The position numbers and the translations under genes were made by a program. Of a stretch of DNA of 64,000 nucleotides, positions 1 through 10,744 are shown one piece after another; within the stretch, counting starts at the first letter, position 1; each line of letters opens with the position of its first letter. The stretch is from Stomorhina lunata (Eukaryota > Arthropoda > Insecta > Diptera > Rhiniidae): assembly GCA_933228675.1 (NCBI GenBank), contig OW121741.1, positions 55,549,310 through 55,613,309 of the forward strand. The letters are read 5' to 3'. A model generated the notes under the pieces. It ran no database searches. It worked only from the letters and a program-made list of their open reading frames with translations, and had not been told where the DNA came from.

Positions 1-1140
1 GAATATATGGTTTTGCAAATGCCGATATGATTCAAGAGGGGTTTCATTAATACTTACTATGGATGTGATTGTATTTATGTTTGTAGGCATATCAGAAGTA
101 TATATAACGTACAAGATTGGACCTAATATGCTACCTTGGGGTACACCAGCTTCGATAGGTTGTGGCGTACTTAAGAAGTCTCCTTCTTTAAGTATGAATT
201 CGCGTTGGGTCAAATAGCTTTCTAAGAGCTTGCATATATCCACAGGGAAAATTTTTTTCAATTTATGAATTAAACCATCATGCCATACTTTATCAAATGC
301 CTGGGATACATCTAAGAAGACAGCAGAGCAATATTTTTTTTCTTCAAAAGCTGATCGTATTGCACTAACGATTCGATGGGTTTGTTCGATTGTATTGTGT
401 TTTTCCTAAAGCCGAACTGATGATTTGGAATGCACCCGCTTTCATCCAGAATATGCGTTAATTTGGTCACCAGAAGTTTTTCAAAGAGCTTAGACATATT
501 AAATAGCAAACTAATAGGTCTATATGACTCTACTTTTGAGTGGTCTTTCCTGGCTTGGCGATCATGGTGATTAGTGATACCTTCCATTCTGTGGGAAAAT
601 ATTTTAAGCTTAAAATAGCATTAAAAATAAATAAAATTATTCTTATTGCTATATGGGGTAATTATTTTAGCAATTTGTTATTGATTTTGTCAAAACCAGG
701 TGCTATTCTTTTAAATCAAGAATAGCCTTTTCTATTTCTCGAATTCCAAACATAATGGTTGCTCCACTTTTTTCTGCAACTGGAGGCAGCTCGACCGCGT
801 TATTTGATGAGTTTGGGATAAATACGCGTTTTAAGTGATTTACAAACAGTTCACCTTTTTCAGTATCGCTTTTTGCCCAGCTCCCATTTGCATGATTTTT
901 AGCTGCTCGCCATAGCGAATAATCAGATTGCGAGGTTGAATCTAGTCCTTCTAAATATATTTTTAATGATTAATTTTTATGAGATTCTAGTAATTTTCTT
1001 AATAGTTTTGTACAATTCTGTAGTCTATTCTTAGATTGGGGGAATCTATGAAGTTGCCATTCTCTTCTAGCTCTCCTTTTTGCAGCCAAGAGCCGTTCGA
1101 CATCGGCAGAGTAAATTCTGTTGTACCTGACTTGTCGCGA
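1..1140 (-). pseudogene. Jockey-type LINE ORF2 fragment (copy 1)
   Basis: Reverse transcriptase of a Jockey-clade non-LTR retrotransposon, which would copy element RNA at a nicked target. Read on the minus strand, the part upstream of the RT (about 1120-725) shows the basic 'AAKRRARREW' stretch, followed by an RT segment with 'KVESYRPISLL', 'QFGFRK', an 'AFDKVWHDGLI' motif-A block (about 330-270) and a 'GVPQGSILGP' block (about 160-130). It runs off the window before motif C can be judged. The endonuclease is absent; the upstream end abuts the 24-bp minisatellite near 1140. Several frame breaks show that it is dead. The plus-strand copy at 62030-62830 belongs to the same family. Clade assignment is by motif recognition. 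Confidence 0.85.
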
Positions 1141-2105
1141 GGGAAATGTAGCATATTACCGAGGGGAGAATGAGGCATATTGACTGGGGGCTAGTGTAGT
1201 ATGTTGTCAAGGGAATGATGTATCATTGTGCCAGGGCAAAATTAGACCTTGTTGAGGGGGGTTTGTGTGACATGTTGTCTGGGGGGTAGTGTGGCATATT
1301 GCATTGGGTGCAATATGACGTGTTGTCTGGGGGTTAAATCAGAATGTTGTTGGTGGGTGTATATATCATCGTGCCAGGAGGATAATTGTGCTTGACGCCG
1401 GTATGTTAATGGAGTCTGCTGTCGGGGGTACAATGCATTATGTTGCTGGAAAGATAATGTGGCATGGCGGCATGGGGATAATGGAGGTAATTGCTGAGAG
1501 GCCAGTGTTACATGCTGGCGGGGGGACAATATAGTATATTGTCGAGGGGATAATGTAACATGTTGCCGGTAGGAATATGTAGCATGGCGCCAGGGGAATA
1601 ACGGACCTTGTTGGGGGGAGGGATTTATTGTAGTATGTTTTCTCGGGGTTGATGAGGCATGTTGACTGGGGGCTAATGAAGTATGTTGTCGAAGGAATGA
1701 TGTATCATTGGGGGATAGTGTGCGATGTTGTCGGGGGAATAATGTGACATGTTGCCGGTAGGGATATGTAGCATGTCGCCATGGGGATAACGGAGCTTGC
1801 TGTGGCGGGTTTATTATAGTATGTTGTCTGAGGGTTGATGAGGTATGTTGACTGGGGGCTAATGAAGTATGTTGTCTGGAGAATGGTGTATCATTGGGGG
1901 ATAGTATGATATGTTGTCGGGTGGATAATGTGACATATTGCCGGTAGGAATATGTATCGTGTCGCCATGCGGATAACGGAGCTTGTTGTGGGGGGTTTAT
2001 TGTAGCATATTGTCTAGGGGTTAATGAGGCATGTTGATTGGGGTCTAAAATTGAAAACTTCCATGTGAAAATAAAATAAATGAAAAAAATCAGACACACG
2101 AACAA
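1140..2105. repeat. 24-bp minisatellite with 186-bp higher-order period
   Basis: Tandem array of a degenerate 24-bp unit; the minus strand reads roughly CCCCGACAACATGTNACATTA per unit. Because 24 is divisible by 3 the minus frame stays open for 287 codons as eight-residue units of the form xRQHxTLx. Units group into a higher-order repeat: eight units, one of them two codons short (PNDTxF), give 62 codons or 186 bp, seen about three times between 1500 and 2045. The open frame is a by-product of the unit length, with no start context or domain, so I do not call a gene. The same unit recurs at 48928-49240 beside another Jockey fragment. Confidence 0.85.
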
Positions 2106-2550
2106 CAGCCAAATTTACAAACAAGGTTTTTTTACTACAACAAACGCAATAAATAAATTACAACAACACCCAAATTTATAGAACATTTTACAATATTATT
2201 AAAACCAACAATAACAAATCTTCAAATAAAACAAAAATCAATAACTTCACACAACAACAAACATCATAGCTGAGATCAATTCAACTAGAATTTTACCACT
2301 AAGGCAGACTCTTTCTCTTGTCGTTCTCTTGTACAATGACCAAACCAGGGCTTTTATGTCCTCTTTGCAATCATTGTGTAACCTTCCCAGAACCTTTTTT
2401 TCATTTAAGGTACAAGTAACTCTGCATTAATTGTTGTTAAATTGTTAAGTAATGAAGGTATATACACTGATTACTAAACAATTACAATTAACAGCAATTA
2501 ATTCCATTGTTATTTGTACTTTTAAATAGATAATCTTTTTTAAGCTTTGG
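2106..2550. other. Non-coding stretch upstream of CR1-like LINE
   Basis: AT-rich DNA without a convincing gene. A short plus-strand frame near 2336-2400 begins ATGACCAAACCAGG and has clustered cysteines (CPLCNHC), which could be the wrecked start of the LINE's ORF1 or leader, but the frame closes quickly. Its position just before the LINE endonuclease supports 5' UTR or ORF1 debris; this is inference. Confidence 0.35.
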
Positions 2551-2558
2551 ATGTTTAA

Positions 2559-3790
2559 ATGGCGGGTTATTTTAGAATAAATTTTTGTAATATTCATGGG
2601 TTAAGAACGAATTTTTTGCACACATTTGTTTTCATAGGCCGGATGTTTTCGCCTTATGTGAAACCCAGGTATCTGAAAATGCTGATCCACAGGATTTTCA
2701 TATCCTTGGGTATCCCCTCCTATCGCTTTTTAATTTCCATCGAGGTCTTGTCATGTACATTCGTGATTAAGTTGCCTTCCAGTGCCTGCAATCTTTGAGC
2801 ACGTATGATGTCGAATTTAGCTGTCTTTGGGTTAAGTTCTTAATCAGGAAGCACTTATTACACTTTGGATTCCTTTACAGGAGCCCAAACGCAGGAAGGG
2901 ATGCAACTTTCTCCGGCTTCGACACCCTTTCTGACTCCATAACAAGGACCCTCGAGAGTTGCCCGAGCAGTGAAATCGTTGTTGCTGGCGATTTCAATGT
3001 TCACAACTCTTCTTGGCTTCCCCATTCAGGTCACACAACTCCAGAGGGACAATATGTTGAGCTTTTCGCCACGCACAACCAACTTGCGCAATTAGTGAAA
3101 GATCCGACACATATCGCATGTGTTCCAGGGTACCAGCATAACACTCTCGATCTTTTTCTCACTTCGCACCCTGAAAAGTACGAAGTAGATGTTCTTGCAC
3201 CTCTCGGTAACTCCGATCACTGCACCATTTCCGCCGTCTTTTCGTTCTCTAAACTTCGTAACGTTTCACCAACAGCCACGAAACGTAAGATTTTTATCTA
3301 CGGGAAGGCACGTTGGGCAGAGCTCAACGACTTCTTTCGGCATTTTAATTGGAAACTGTGTTTCCTAGACAGTGATGTTAATGCCATATTGAAAATGGTG
3401 GAAAATGAAATTAAGTTGGGAATGAATACTTTCATACCAACGAAAAAGTCTTTGATTAAGCTACGTCACAAAACGTTGTTTAATCATGCGTGTAAAACAG
3501 CAGTCAGATCTAGGAAGGAAGCATTTAGAATATGGAGAAATAATAAAACTACAGCTTCTGATTTGCTGCGCAAAAAGTCGAGGTCTTCGTGTGCCAAGGT
3601 ACTTAGTCGTGAAAAATCTCTATACGAGCAGCGTCTTCGTACCAAAGTTCTTACTGCCCCTAATGGTAGTAAGAACTATTGGTCATTCGTTAAAAGAGTA
3701 AGGAAAAATGCTAGTTCATCAATTCCAACTCTTTTAAAGGATGACCAGTCATTCACTAACCCGGTTGATAAAGCAAAACCTTATGGCTGA
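2559..3790 (+). pseudogene. CR1-like LINE (A): ORF2 apurinic endonuclease half
   Basis: N-terminal part of a LINE ORF2, the APE-type endonuclease that nicks target DNA. The start reads 'INFCNIHGLRTNF' (about 2580-2620), the usual opening of this domain, then the frame slips before 2795. From 2795 the frame is open for 331 residues and contains 'GFLYRSPN', the catalytic 'GDFNVH' block (about 2990), a 'TLDLFLTS' segment and the terminal 'NSDHC' motif (about 3215). A basic linker follows ('SRKEAFRIWRNNK'). The frame stops at 3788-3790, just after an AAAA run, and the RT continues in another frame, so the lesion looks like a small indel. Start at 2559 is approximate. Confidence 0.85.
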
Positions 3791-3791
3791 A

Positions 3792-5552
3792 TTATTTTAA
3801 AGTAATTCACACTTGCCGGAAAGCAATCAACCACTGCCCATAATCGAAAGAGTATCAGTAACTATGCCTAAGATATTCTTTCGATCTCGTGCTGTTAAAA
3901 GGGTTTTAGCGGATCTTAACATAAATAAGTCTCCTGGGCCGGATGGCATACCAGCACTGGTCTTGAAGCAGTGCTCTTCGACGTTAGCTCGTCCATTAGC
4001 CAACCTTTTTAGCACCTTATACCATGCCGGTGAGTTTCCTATGTGGTGGAAGGCTGCTAATGTAACGCCAATCTCCAAAAAAGGTGAAGCTAGCAACCCC
4101 GAAAGTTACCGCCCAATGGCAATTTGTTCCGCGCTTTCCAAAGTGATGGAAAGTATGGTAAACTATCATCTAGTCAAATATTTGGAGTCTAATAACCTAC
4201 TAAACGACCGGCAGTATGGATTTCGTAGGGGCCGCTCTACGGGTGATGTATTAGCCTTTTTATCGGAAAAATGGTTCCGTTCTATTCACCGTTTTGGCGA
4301 AAGTAAAGTTATAGCTCTTTATATTGCTAAGGCGTTTGATAGAGTGTGGCATGGAGCGCTTCTATCAAAACTTATTGCTTTTGGTGTTGGTAACAACTTC
4401 TCTCGGTTTATATCGAGCTTTCTCAGAGATCGCACTATAAGAGTTGTTATAGATGGGATATCGTCCGACGAGTTCAAGGTTAATTCGGGGGTACCACAAG
4501 GCTCCATTCTTTCTCCTACTCTATTTCTTATTTTTCTAAATGACATTCTATGTCAAACTTCCAATCCTATCTACTCTTTTGCAGATGATAGCAACATCTG
4601 TCATTCGTATTCATTCAACTATAGGCCTAGCATGTTGGATATCAATTCCAAGAGGCAAACCATGAATGATACGCTAAACTCCGACCTTTCTACAATATTC
4701 AATTGGGGTCGTTCTAACAGGATCGATTTCAACGCTCGAAAGACCCAATGTTGTGTATTAACACACAAACGCGTTATGAACAATGTTGCATCATCTGTAA
4801 TTATGGGTGGTATACATATTGAGGAATCAGAAACTCTTGATGTTCTAGGCATGAAAATTCAGTGTGATGTCTGTTGGACTAATCAAGTTTTTCAAGTGTC
4901 GAAAGAAGCATTCAAGTGTCTCGCCTTTTTAAAGCGGTGTAAGATATACTTCACTCCAACTGATCTCCTTAACATCTATACCACTTATATCCGACCGAAA
5001 ATGGAATACAACTCTCATGTATTGGCCGGTGCTTCAAAGTCTATTTTGGAGCTTCTCGACCGTGTACAAGAGAGGGCGAAGGTGCTTATCGGTGACAGTA
5101 GGGTAGCCAACTCTATTGCCTCATTGGAGCATCGTCGTAATGTGGGTTGCGTTTCACTGTTCTATCGCTACTACAATGGCATGTGCTCAACCGAAATTAG
5201 GGATCTTGTTTCAGAAACCCGTACATTTCTTCGTAGCACACGCAACTCAACAGCTCATCCCTTTGTAGTCGATTTTCCAGTGGATCGCACGACGCACTAT
5301 AGAGAAAACTCGTTTTTTAGCCGCACAGCACGAATGTGGAATAAACTTCCTGCATCAGTCTTCCCCTCTAATTATGATATCCAAAGGTTCAAATCGAATA
5401 TCCACAAACATTACTCCCTCTATCCTCCTTTCCACAACCTTTTTTCCCAGTTCCATCACATTGCATATGCATACGTAGGGGTAGGGTTGCCAGTCAGGCT
5501 GGATTCGACTGGATTGTCCAGCTTTTTGAGTGCTTGTCCAGTGTCAAGCTAA
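3792..5552 (+). pseudogene. CR1-like LINE (A): reverse transcriptase half, catalytic Asp lost
   Basis: Reverse transcriptase and C-terminal region of the LINE that starts at 2559; open for about 579 codons from 3813. Visible blocks: 'NKSPGPDGIPALVLK' (about 3925), 'NPESYRPMAICSALSKVME', 'RQYGFRRGRSTGD', motif A 'ALYIAKAFDRVWH' (about 4312-4350), 'GVPQGSILSPTLF' (about 4490), motif C 'SFADDSN' (about 4578) and a C-terminal 'ARMWNKLP'. In this family motif A normally reads LDI; here the first Asp is Tyr (codon TAT, 4320-4322), one base from GAT. That Asp binds catalytic metal, so this copy should be inactive despite its long frame. Clade (CR1 group) is from motif style only. Confidence 0.88.
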
Positions 5553-6528
5553 AATTAATTTTGTCCAGCTGAAAGGTGAAGACTAGAAATTTGTTTAATA
5601 TTTTTAAAGAAAATCTATTTTATAAGAACGCAATAATGTGCGCATTTTTTCCAATTTGTAGGTCAAGCTTTCAAAGATTTTCCTCTACTTGGCCTTCATT
5701 CGGGATAATTTTTGAATACTTTTGCTGCTAGAATATTTTCATACATTAGCACAACATGTCCCAGCCAACGCAGCCGGTGCTGTTTGATGCGCTTTACTAA
5801 GTCGATGTAAATGTATAACTCATAGAGCTCATTGTTCATTCAATGTCGATATTCATTGTTGATGCAAACTGGTCCAAAGATTTTTCGTAGAATCTTCCTC
5901 TCAAAAACTCCAAGAATAGCTTCCTCTGCCTGTGCAAGTGCCCATCATTCAACACCATATAATAACAGGGGTAGTATAAGCGTTTTGTAGAGCGTAGTTT
6001 TAGCTCTTACAGAGAGAGCTTTATTACTCATCTGCCTGCTTATGATTCTACGTTTGATTTCGATTTCATTATTATGTTGACGGCGATATCAAGGTAAACA
6101 AATTCTTTTACAACCTTGTAGCTATTTTTCTCAACGATAGAAACCAAAAGTTTTGTTTTGATTCATTGACCCATTTTATTAGATTCCTTCTCGATACTTA
6201 AAATGGCGGCAGTCAAATCGAGCATTGTGCGTCCCATGGTATGTAAATATGTTGTTGTAAATATGTTGCTCTTGGCCGAGAAACCTCGGGTCATTCCGGT
6301 ACGTAGAACAGGTTGTTGCGGGAATATCAATGTCATCGACAAACGCGAGTAGCATGTGTTTTCTGTTGAAAATTGTTCAAATCTCGGACAATTTTGCAAT
6401 TCCGTTTATCAAAAAGTGAAATATTCACCGAAGCAAATTTTTTGTTATCAATGTCCAGCTAATTTTTGGGTTGTCAAGCTTTTTTTTCCTTATGTCCAGC
6501 TTTTTCAGGTTTTGTGTCTGGCAACCCT
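5483..6528. mobile_element. 1.05-kb terminal-inverted-repeat element, 10-bp target duplication
   Basis: Insertion in the 3' UTR of LINE A. The ends are inverted repeats (AGGGTTGCCAG at left, CTGGCAACCCT at right) and the flanks are a perfect 10-bp direct repeat ACGTAGGGGT at 5473-5482 and 6529-6538. Just inside both ends lie direct copies of TGTCCAGCTTTTT and related TGTCCAGC words. A 10-bp duplication fits Mutator-like elements (usually 9-11 bp) better than hAT (8 bp), but no transposase is present, so the superfamily is uncertain. The interior carries a piece of an RTE-type LINE on the minus strand. Confidence 0.75.
5700..6370 (-). pseudogene. RTE-type LINE reverse transcriptase fragment inside the TIR element
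   Basis: Minus-strand remnant of an RTE-group reverse transcriptase C-terminus. Recognisable pieces in order: 'LLAFVDDIDI' (motif C, near 6355-6330), 'AAILSIEKESNKMG' (near 6200), 'VVKEFVYLDIAVN' (near 6110), 'LYKTLILPLLLYGVE' (near 5985), a 'VFERKILRKIFGPVC' block (near 5900) and 'QHRLRWLGHV' (near 5780). Many stops and frame changes. It lies wholly between the two inverted ends of the host element, so it was either captured or inserted there; no 3' tail was identified that would decide. Confidence 0.75.
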
Positions 6529-6538
6529 ACGTAGGGGT

Positions 6539-6571
6539 CATCCCCTGAGTGTTGGTCCAATAAAAAAAACA
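6539..6571 (+). other. Probable 3' tail of LINE A
   Basis: After the right target duplication of the TIR element the LINE resumes for a few bases (catcccctgagtgttggtcc) and ends in AATAAAAAAAA near 6552-6561, next to a Jockey endonuclease sequence on the other strand. This reads as the poly-A end of the CR1-like LINE, but the exact junction is uncertain because the Jockey frame can be followed into about the same place. Confidence 0.45.
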
Positions 6572-6905
6572 TCGGGGATGTTATTTGGGTCACTTTGCCT
6601 ATAAGTGGGTTATCCACTCGATATCACATCCAAGTTGACTTTCAAAATTGTGTCGAACAAAACACGACCTTTTGGAGTTATCAATCTAGACCCCCAGAAT
6701 GTGTGTTTTGCATTATAATCGCCAGCTGCAAGAAAACGAGGTCCCAGTGTGTTGAAAAACCTAGTATATTGGTCCTTACTAATTGAAAACCTTGGGGGAG
6801 AATATACTGATGAAATCACCAGGTTACGGCAAAAGTCTTTAAGACAAATTGTGACTCAATTCGTTGGTCTGTTGGCGAATGCCGTTTGCATTCCAAAAAC
6901 ATATT
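6550..6905 (-). pseudogene. Jockey endonuclease fragment
   Basis: Start of a Jockey ORF2 endonuclease on the minus strand. Near 6900 it reads 'LKICFWNANGIRQQTNEL', the typical opening of this domain; then from 6819 'SSVYSPPRFSISKDQY' and 'FLAAGDYNAKHTFWGS' with the catalytic GDxNAKH block; it continues past 6610 towards 'IPDV'. About 20 codons are missing or shifted between the two parts. Its 5' end at about 6905 is fused to Gypsy integrase sequence with no gap, so one element interrupted or recombined with the other. Confidence 0.8.
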
Positions 6906-7048
6906 TTCAAATAGTTCATCCTCTGTACAAACTCAAACAGGTCGCAACCAACTTTGTACCATGGTTTTTTAACAATTTCATGACTTTCAAGCGTTTCTTT
7001 CGGGTTTGAATTTCTGAATTTTAAACAAGTTTCACAATTAGATACCAT
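6906..7048 (-). pseudogene. Gypsy-1 integrase N-terminal fragment
   Basis: Short minus-strand piece beginning 'SNCETCLKF' and continuing to 'KPWYKVGCDLFEF'. This is the end of the HHCC zinc-binding region and the first catalytic Asp (GCD) of a Gypsy integrase. The upstream half of the zinc region lies on the far side of the mariner at 10178-10086, where it is frame-shifted. The fragment ends where Jockey sequence begins. Confidence 0.8.
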
Positions 7049-7182
7049 ATTGTAAACATCATTGTTTATATCGGGTGTTTTTTATTGAGGTATAGAACTT
7101 TAAGTTGGCATCACTTTTTTAACTGGCGGCCATTTTGTCAGCTGTCAAGTGATTAATATTTAGTTTGGTTTGCCATTTCATC

Positions 7183-7382
7183 ATGAACAGGTTGACAAAA
7201 GAACAACGCTTGCAAATCGTGCAAATTTATTTCGAAAATAATGGTTCAGTTCGCGAAGTTTACCGCAAGCTCCGTCCATTTTATGGTCGACATAATCGTC
7301 CATCAGAGCAATTAATTCGGTTAACCATGGATCGTTTTCGCACTACGTTTACTCTATGTGATAATACGCATCCGCAGCGACG
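7183..7382 (+). pseudogene. mariner-like transposase, N-terminal part (copy 1)
   Basis: DNA-binding region of the transposase, starting at ATG 7183 ('MNRLTKEQRLQI'), with helix-turn-helix-like content ('NNGSVREVYRKLRPFYGRHNR'). The frame continues smoothly to 7382 and is then cut by the Transib-like insertion; the remainder resumes at 9135. An upstream in-frame ATG at 7165 is less likely because copy 2 and the family's usual start agree with MNRLTKEQR. Confidence 0.9.
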
Positions 7383-9134
7383 CACGTTGGGGCGAAAGCC
7401 TTCAATAATGGCGATTAATTCAAAAGATGAACTTTAACTTTCGCAACCATATTTGGTACCATATGAAAGTAGATAAAATTCTACATCGCTAACTGCAAAA
7501 GTAAAAGTTCTTGGTAGTTTATTTTATTTACAGTGTGTGTTCAAAGTTCAATAATTTTTGTTATTTTTGCGCGAATTGATCAAAAGAAAAAATTTTGATA
7601 TTTCAAGTGATTATAGTTTTTATTAAAACTTTTATAAGTAAAAGTTTTATAGCGGAATCGTTAACTTCAGGTATATGAGCATTTAAAATGATATTTTTTA
7701 TTTAGATAAATGTTTTAAAAATATTTAAAAAATAAAAAAATAAATAGCTCTAAAAATGTGGTAATTTTAATATATACATTGAGTTTCCACAACTTTGCGG
7801 ATGAGTGCAGGAAAAAATGATTTTATGGTCATAAAACATAATATTGAAGTCAATAAATCCCAAAATATTTTATTGCGCATTAGTGCGATTTTTGAGTTAT
7901 GGAAGTTTTTGTGAAAGAATTCTAGTTGCCGACAGGTCGGTTTCAAAACTAATTTTTTATATTTTCGAAAATTTTGCTTAGAAAATATAAGAATAAAAAA
8001 ATTATTTCACCGGTAATTTAAAATATACAACTAGAAAAATAAAATTAATGAAAAGCCGAGGTCAATTCTTTAACAGTTTCGCCGTAACAGCGATTTTAAT
8101 TCGCCGATTTTCGGCGAAAAATCTAATTTTTTGGTCTTTATTTTACAAGTGCTTTTTAAATTTATTTCTGTTCAATTTTAATAAAACTGTTAATCAATAT
8201 TATTGCTCAGTATATAAAAAATATATAGTGAGTCTTTTTTTAAATTGGATAATTTTAACCCTTTCTTTCCGGCGCAAAGCTCAAATTTTTAAATTTTATT
8301 TTTCATGGTAATATCATAACAATAATCAAATAATTATTTTTATGAAATTAATGATACTAATAATTATTTTTATAAGATTTTCCGAAATTCACTAATAAAT
8401 TCTTAAGTTTTCCTAATTTTGTCATAAAAAACTAAAAAATCAAAATTTTTACTTTTCAGCCCGGGAAAGAAAGGGTTAATGTCATACAATTTTGAAAAAA
8501 AAATACAGCATACATTCTCTATATACTAGACAATAATATGCATTAAGATATTGTTAAATTTGAACATAAATAAAATTTACCAAGCACCTCCTCAAATTAT
8601 GACCAAAAAATTACATTTTCGCGAAATTTTAAAATGATGATTATGTAGTAAATATTGCTTTTATAAATAACTAAATGAAGAAAATAAAGAGGCTTTATAT
8701 TCTTTTTAATCTTTATTTTCTGAAATGTTTGTTTTTTGTTTACAAATATTTATAAATAAAAATTAATAATATTTTCTAATGTGACTTTTTTGAGTAAAAT
8801 CTTTGGAGTTATGAATTTTTGAAAAAACGTGTTTTTTGTTAAAACTAAACATCAACGAATATTTAATATTTATTTTATTTATTTAAACAAAAAAAAAATA
8901 TTTTTTCTAAAGGCACATCGTTTTTAATTCCAAAGTTACAGCGAAAATAGTCAAATCAGACCATTTTATCCAAAATAGAAAAAAAACCCATAAAAGGTTA
9001 ACAATTTATGTTTTTTCTTTTAAATATTGGGCTTTTATGTATTTATTAATATTTATCAATAAAAAATAACAATATTTTAATATTACGACTTTTATGAATT
9101 AATCGCCACTTTCTCTACCATTCACCCCACTGTG
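7383..9134. mobile_element. Transib-like non-autonomous element A
   Basis: AT-rich 1,752-bp insertion inside the mariner. The ends are CACGTTGGGGCGAA and (reverse complement) CACAGTGGGGTGAA; a second matching block GGCGATTAATTCA sits at the same distance from each end, so the inverted repeat spans about 45 bp. A perfect 5-bp direct repeat CGACG flanks it (7378-7382, 9135-9139) and copy 2 of the mariner shows the empty site. A GC-rich 5-bp CGNCG duplication and CACNNTG ends are the published hallmarks of Transib transposons. No transposase remains; it carries a piggyBac-type MITE. Confidence 0.82.
8259..8475. mobile_element. piggyBac-type MITE, 217 bp
   Basis: Starts CCCTTTCTTTCCGGC and ends GCCCGGGAAAGAAAGGG, an inverted repeat of 12 perfect bases and a little more, flanked on both sides by TTAA (8255-8258, 8476-8479). 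TTAA targets and CCCT ends are typical of piggyBac-family elements. The interior is AT-rich and non-coding. Confidence 0.8.
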
Positions 9135-9978
9135 CGACGTCGAACAGTGCGCACCGAAAAAACAATTGCCGCTGTAGAGCAAAGTGTTGAAGAGGACCCA
9201 ACTTTATGGAAGATTTTTGCGCAAAGATCTTGGCTTGCGACCTTACAAGATCCAGCTTGTGCAAGAATTAAAGTCGCGAGACCATGCAATGCGTCGTGAT
9301 TTTGGTGTATGGGCCGAAAATGAGATTGATCTCGATGCTGATTTTCATCGCAAAATTTTGTTCAGTGATGAGGCTCATTTTTGGTTGAATGGCTACGTCA
9401 AAAAGCAAAATTGCCGCATTTGGAGTGAAGAGAATCCACATGAGACCCTTGAGACGCCATTACATCCACAAAAACTGACTGTTTGGTGTGCTCTATGGGC
9501 TGGTGGAGTCATTGGGCCATACTTCTTCCGAAATAATGCTGGAGGGTCAGTTACCATAAATGGAGACCGGTATAGAGCCATGATAACCGACTATTTTGTT
9601 CCCCAATTGGATGGCATGAATGTGGATGAGTTGTGGTTCCAACAAGACGGCGCTACATGCCACACAGCGCACGTCACAATTGATTTATTGAAGGAAACAT
9701 TCGATGAGCGCATAATTTCGCGGAATGGACCTGTCAATTGGCCACCAAGATCGTGCGATTTGACACCACTGGATTATTTTCTTTGGGGATATGTGAAGTC
9801 GCTCGTCTACGCCAACAAACCAGAAACGTTAGGGGACTTGGAAGCCAACATTCGTGGCGTTATTGCCAACATACGGCCCCATATGCTCGAAAAAGTAGTT
9901 GAAAATTGGACCTGTAGATTTGGCTTTATTCGAGCCAGCCGCGTCGGCCACATGCCCGAAATCATATTTAAACATTAA
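9135..9978 (+). pseudogene. mariner-like transposase, catalytic part (copy 1)
   Basis: Continuation of the transposase from 7382. An internal deletion of about 45 bp near 9196, judged against copy 2, and an extra T shift the frame at the start; from 9184 the frame is open for 264 codons to the natural end ('MPEIIFKH'). The DDD catalytic triad is visible: 'LFSDEAHFW' (about 9360), 'WFQQDGATCH' (about 9645) and 'RSCDLTPLDYFLWG' (about 9755). By hand count 36 residues separate the second and third Asp, more than the 34 of classic mariner. The catalytic region itself looks intact. Confidence 0.9.
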
Positions 9979-10177
9979 TGGCATAAAATTATCCTTCCAA
10001 TAAAGCCAAATTGATGGACATTAAAACGATTTTCTTGTGTTTTATTTCAATTCGAAGTTCTATACCTCTAAAAAAACACCCATTATTTGGCCAGTAAATT
10101 GAGCACCTAGCCAAACTCTGACAATTTTGAATACCCATATGGCCTTCGTGAATATTACGCAATATTTGAGATCTTAA

Positions 10178-10744
10178 CTATTTTCGAATTGTAATACGTT
10201 TACCATTAAACAGTATTCCGTTTATTTGGCTTATATTATCTTTAATTGGATAATACTGTTGTATTTCTGTATCAACCTGTTTTTTGCTTTCTGGCCAACC
10301 ATTTTGTATGTAACCAAATATTGTTTCTATATCTATTGATGGCATTTCTATTTTATTTATTAAAGCGTTACACTGTATATCTATATCTTTGTCTAAATCT
10401 GAACAAATCTCATCCTTGATCGGTGCCCTAGATAGAGTATCTGCTATGAGTAGATCTTTACCTGGCTTGTACACAACAGTTAAATTATATGATAAAAGTC
10501 TAAGCATAATTCTTTGTAGTCGTACTGAAATATCATATAATGGATTTTTGAATAACGGAACAAGTGGTTTGTGGTCTGTTTCTACAACAACACTTCTGCC
10601 ATAAATGTATTGGTGAAATCTAATACAACCAAATAAAATTGCAAAAAGCTCTTTTTCAATTTGAGAATAATTTATCTGACAATTTGTCAACGATGCTGAT
10701 GCATATGCTACAGGGTTTTCACTATGCATTATCGCAGCACCCAC
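10178..10744 (-). pseudogene. Gypsy-1 RNase H region
   Basis: Minus-strand frame of 188 codons with the Gypsy RNase H signature: 'VAYASASLTNCQINYSQIEKE', 'VVVETDHKPL', 'RLQRIMLRLLSYNL' and 'ADTLSRAP'. The first catalytic Asp block is damaged at the 5' junction with the RT frame near 10744. The linker to integrase continues below 10250 and is then cut by the mariner. Removes the RNA strand during reverse transcription in the intact element. Confidence 0.88.

Larger units (their letters stand above)
7071..10083 (+). mobile_element. mariner-like transposon, copy 1 (interrupted)
   Basis: Terminal inverted repeats begin TCGGGTGTTTTTTATTGAGG at 7071 and end CTAAAAAAACACCCAT at 10083; the shared core is GGGTGTTTTTT followed by GAGGTATAGAACTT. 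TA flanks both ends (7069-7070, 10084-10085), the Tc1/mariner signature. Removing the internal 1,752-bp element and its 5-bp duplication leaves about 1.26 kb, the usual mariner size. A second copy in inverse orientation lies at 23963-25191. Confidence 0.92.

Noticed and set aside
1242..2105. 287-codon minus-strand open frame as a repetitive protein gene
   Set aside because: The frame is open because the minisatellite unit is 24 bp; it has no start context, signal peptide or domain and drifts like a non-coding repeat.
1140..2105. CRISPR-like repeat array
   Set aside because: Units are contiguous 24-bp repeats without unique spacers and the context is eukaryotic.
5483..6528. hAT assignment for the AGGGTTGCCAG element
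   Set aside because: The flanking duplication is 10 bp, not 8, and no hAT transposase motif is present, so I left the superfamily open.
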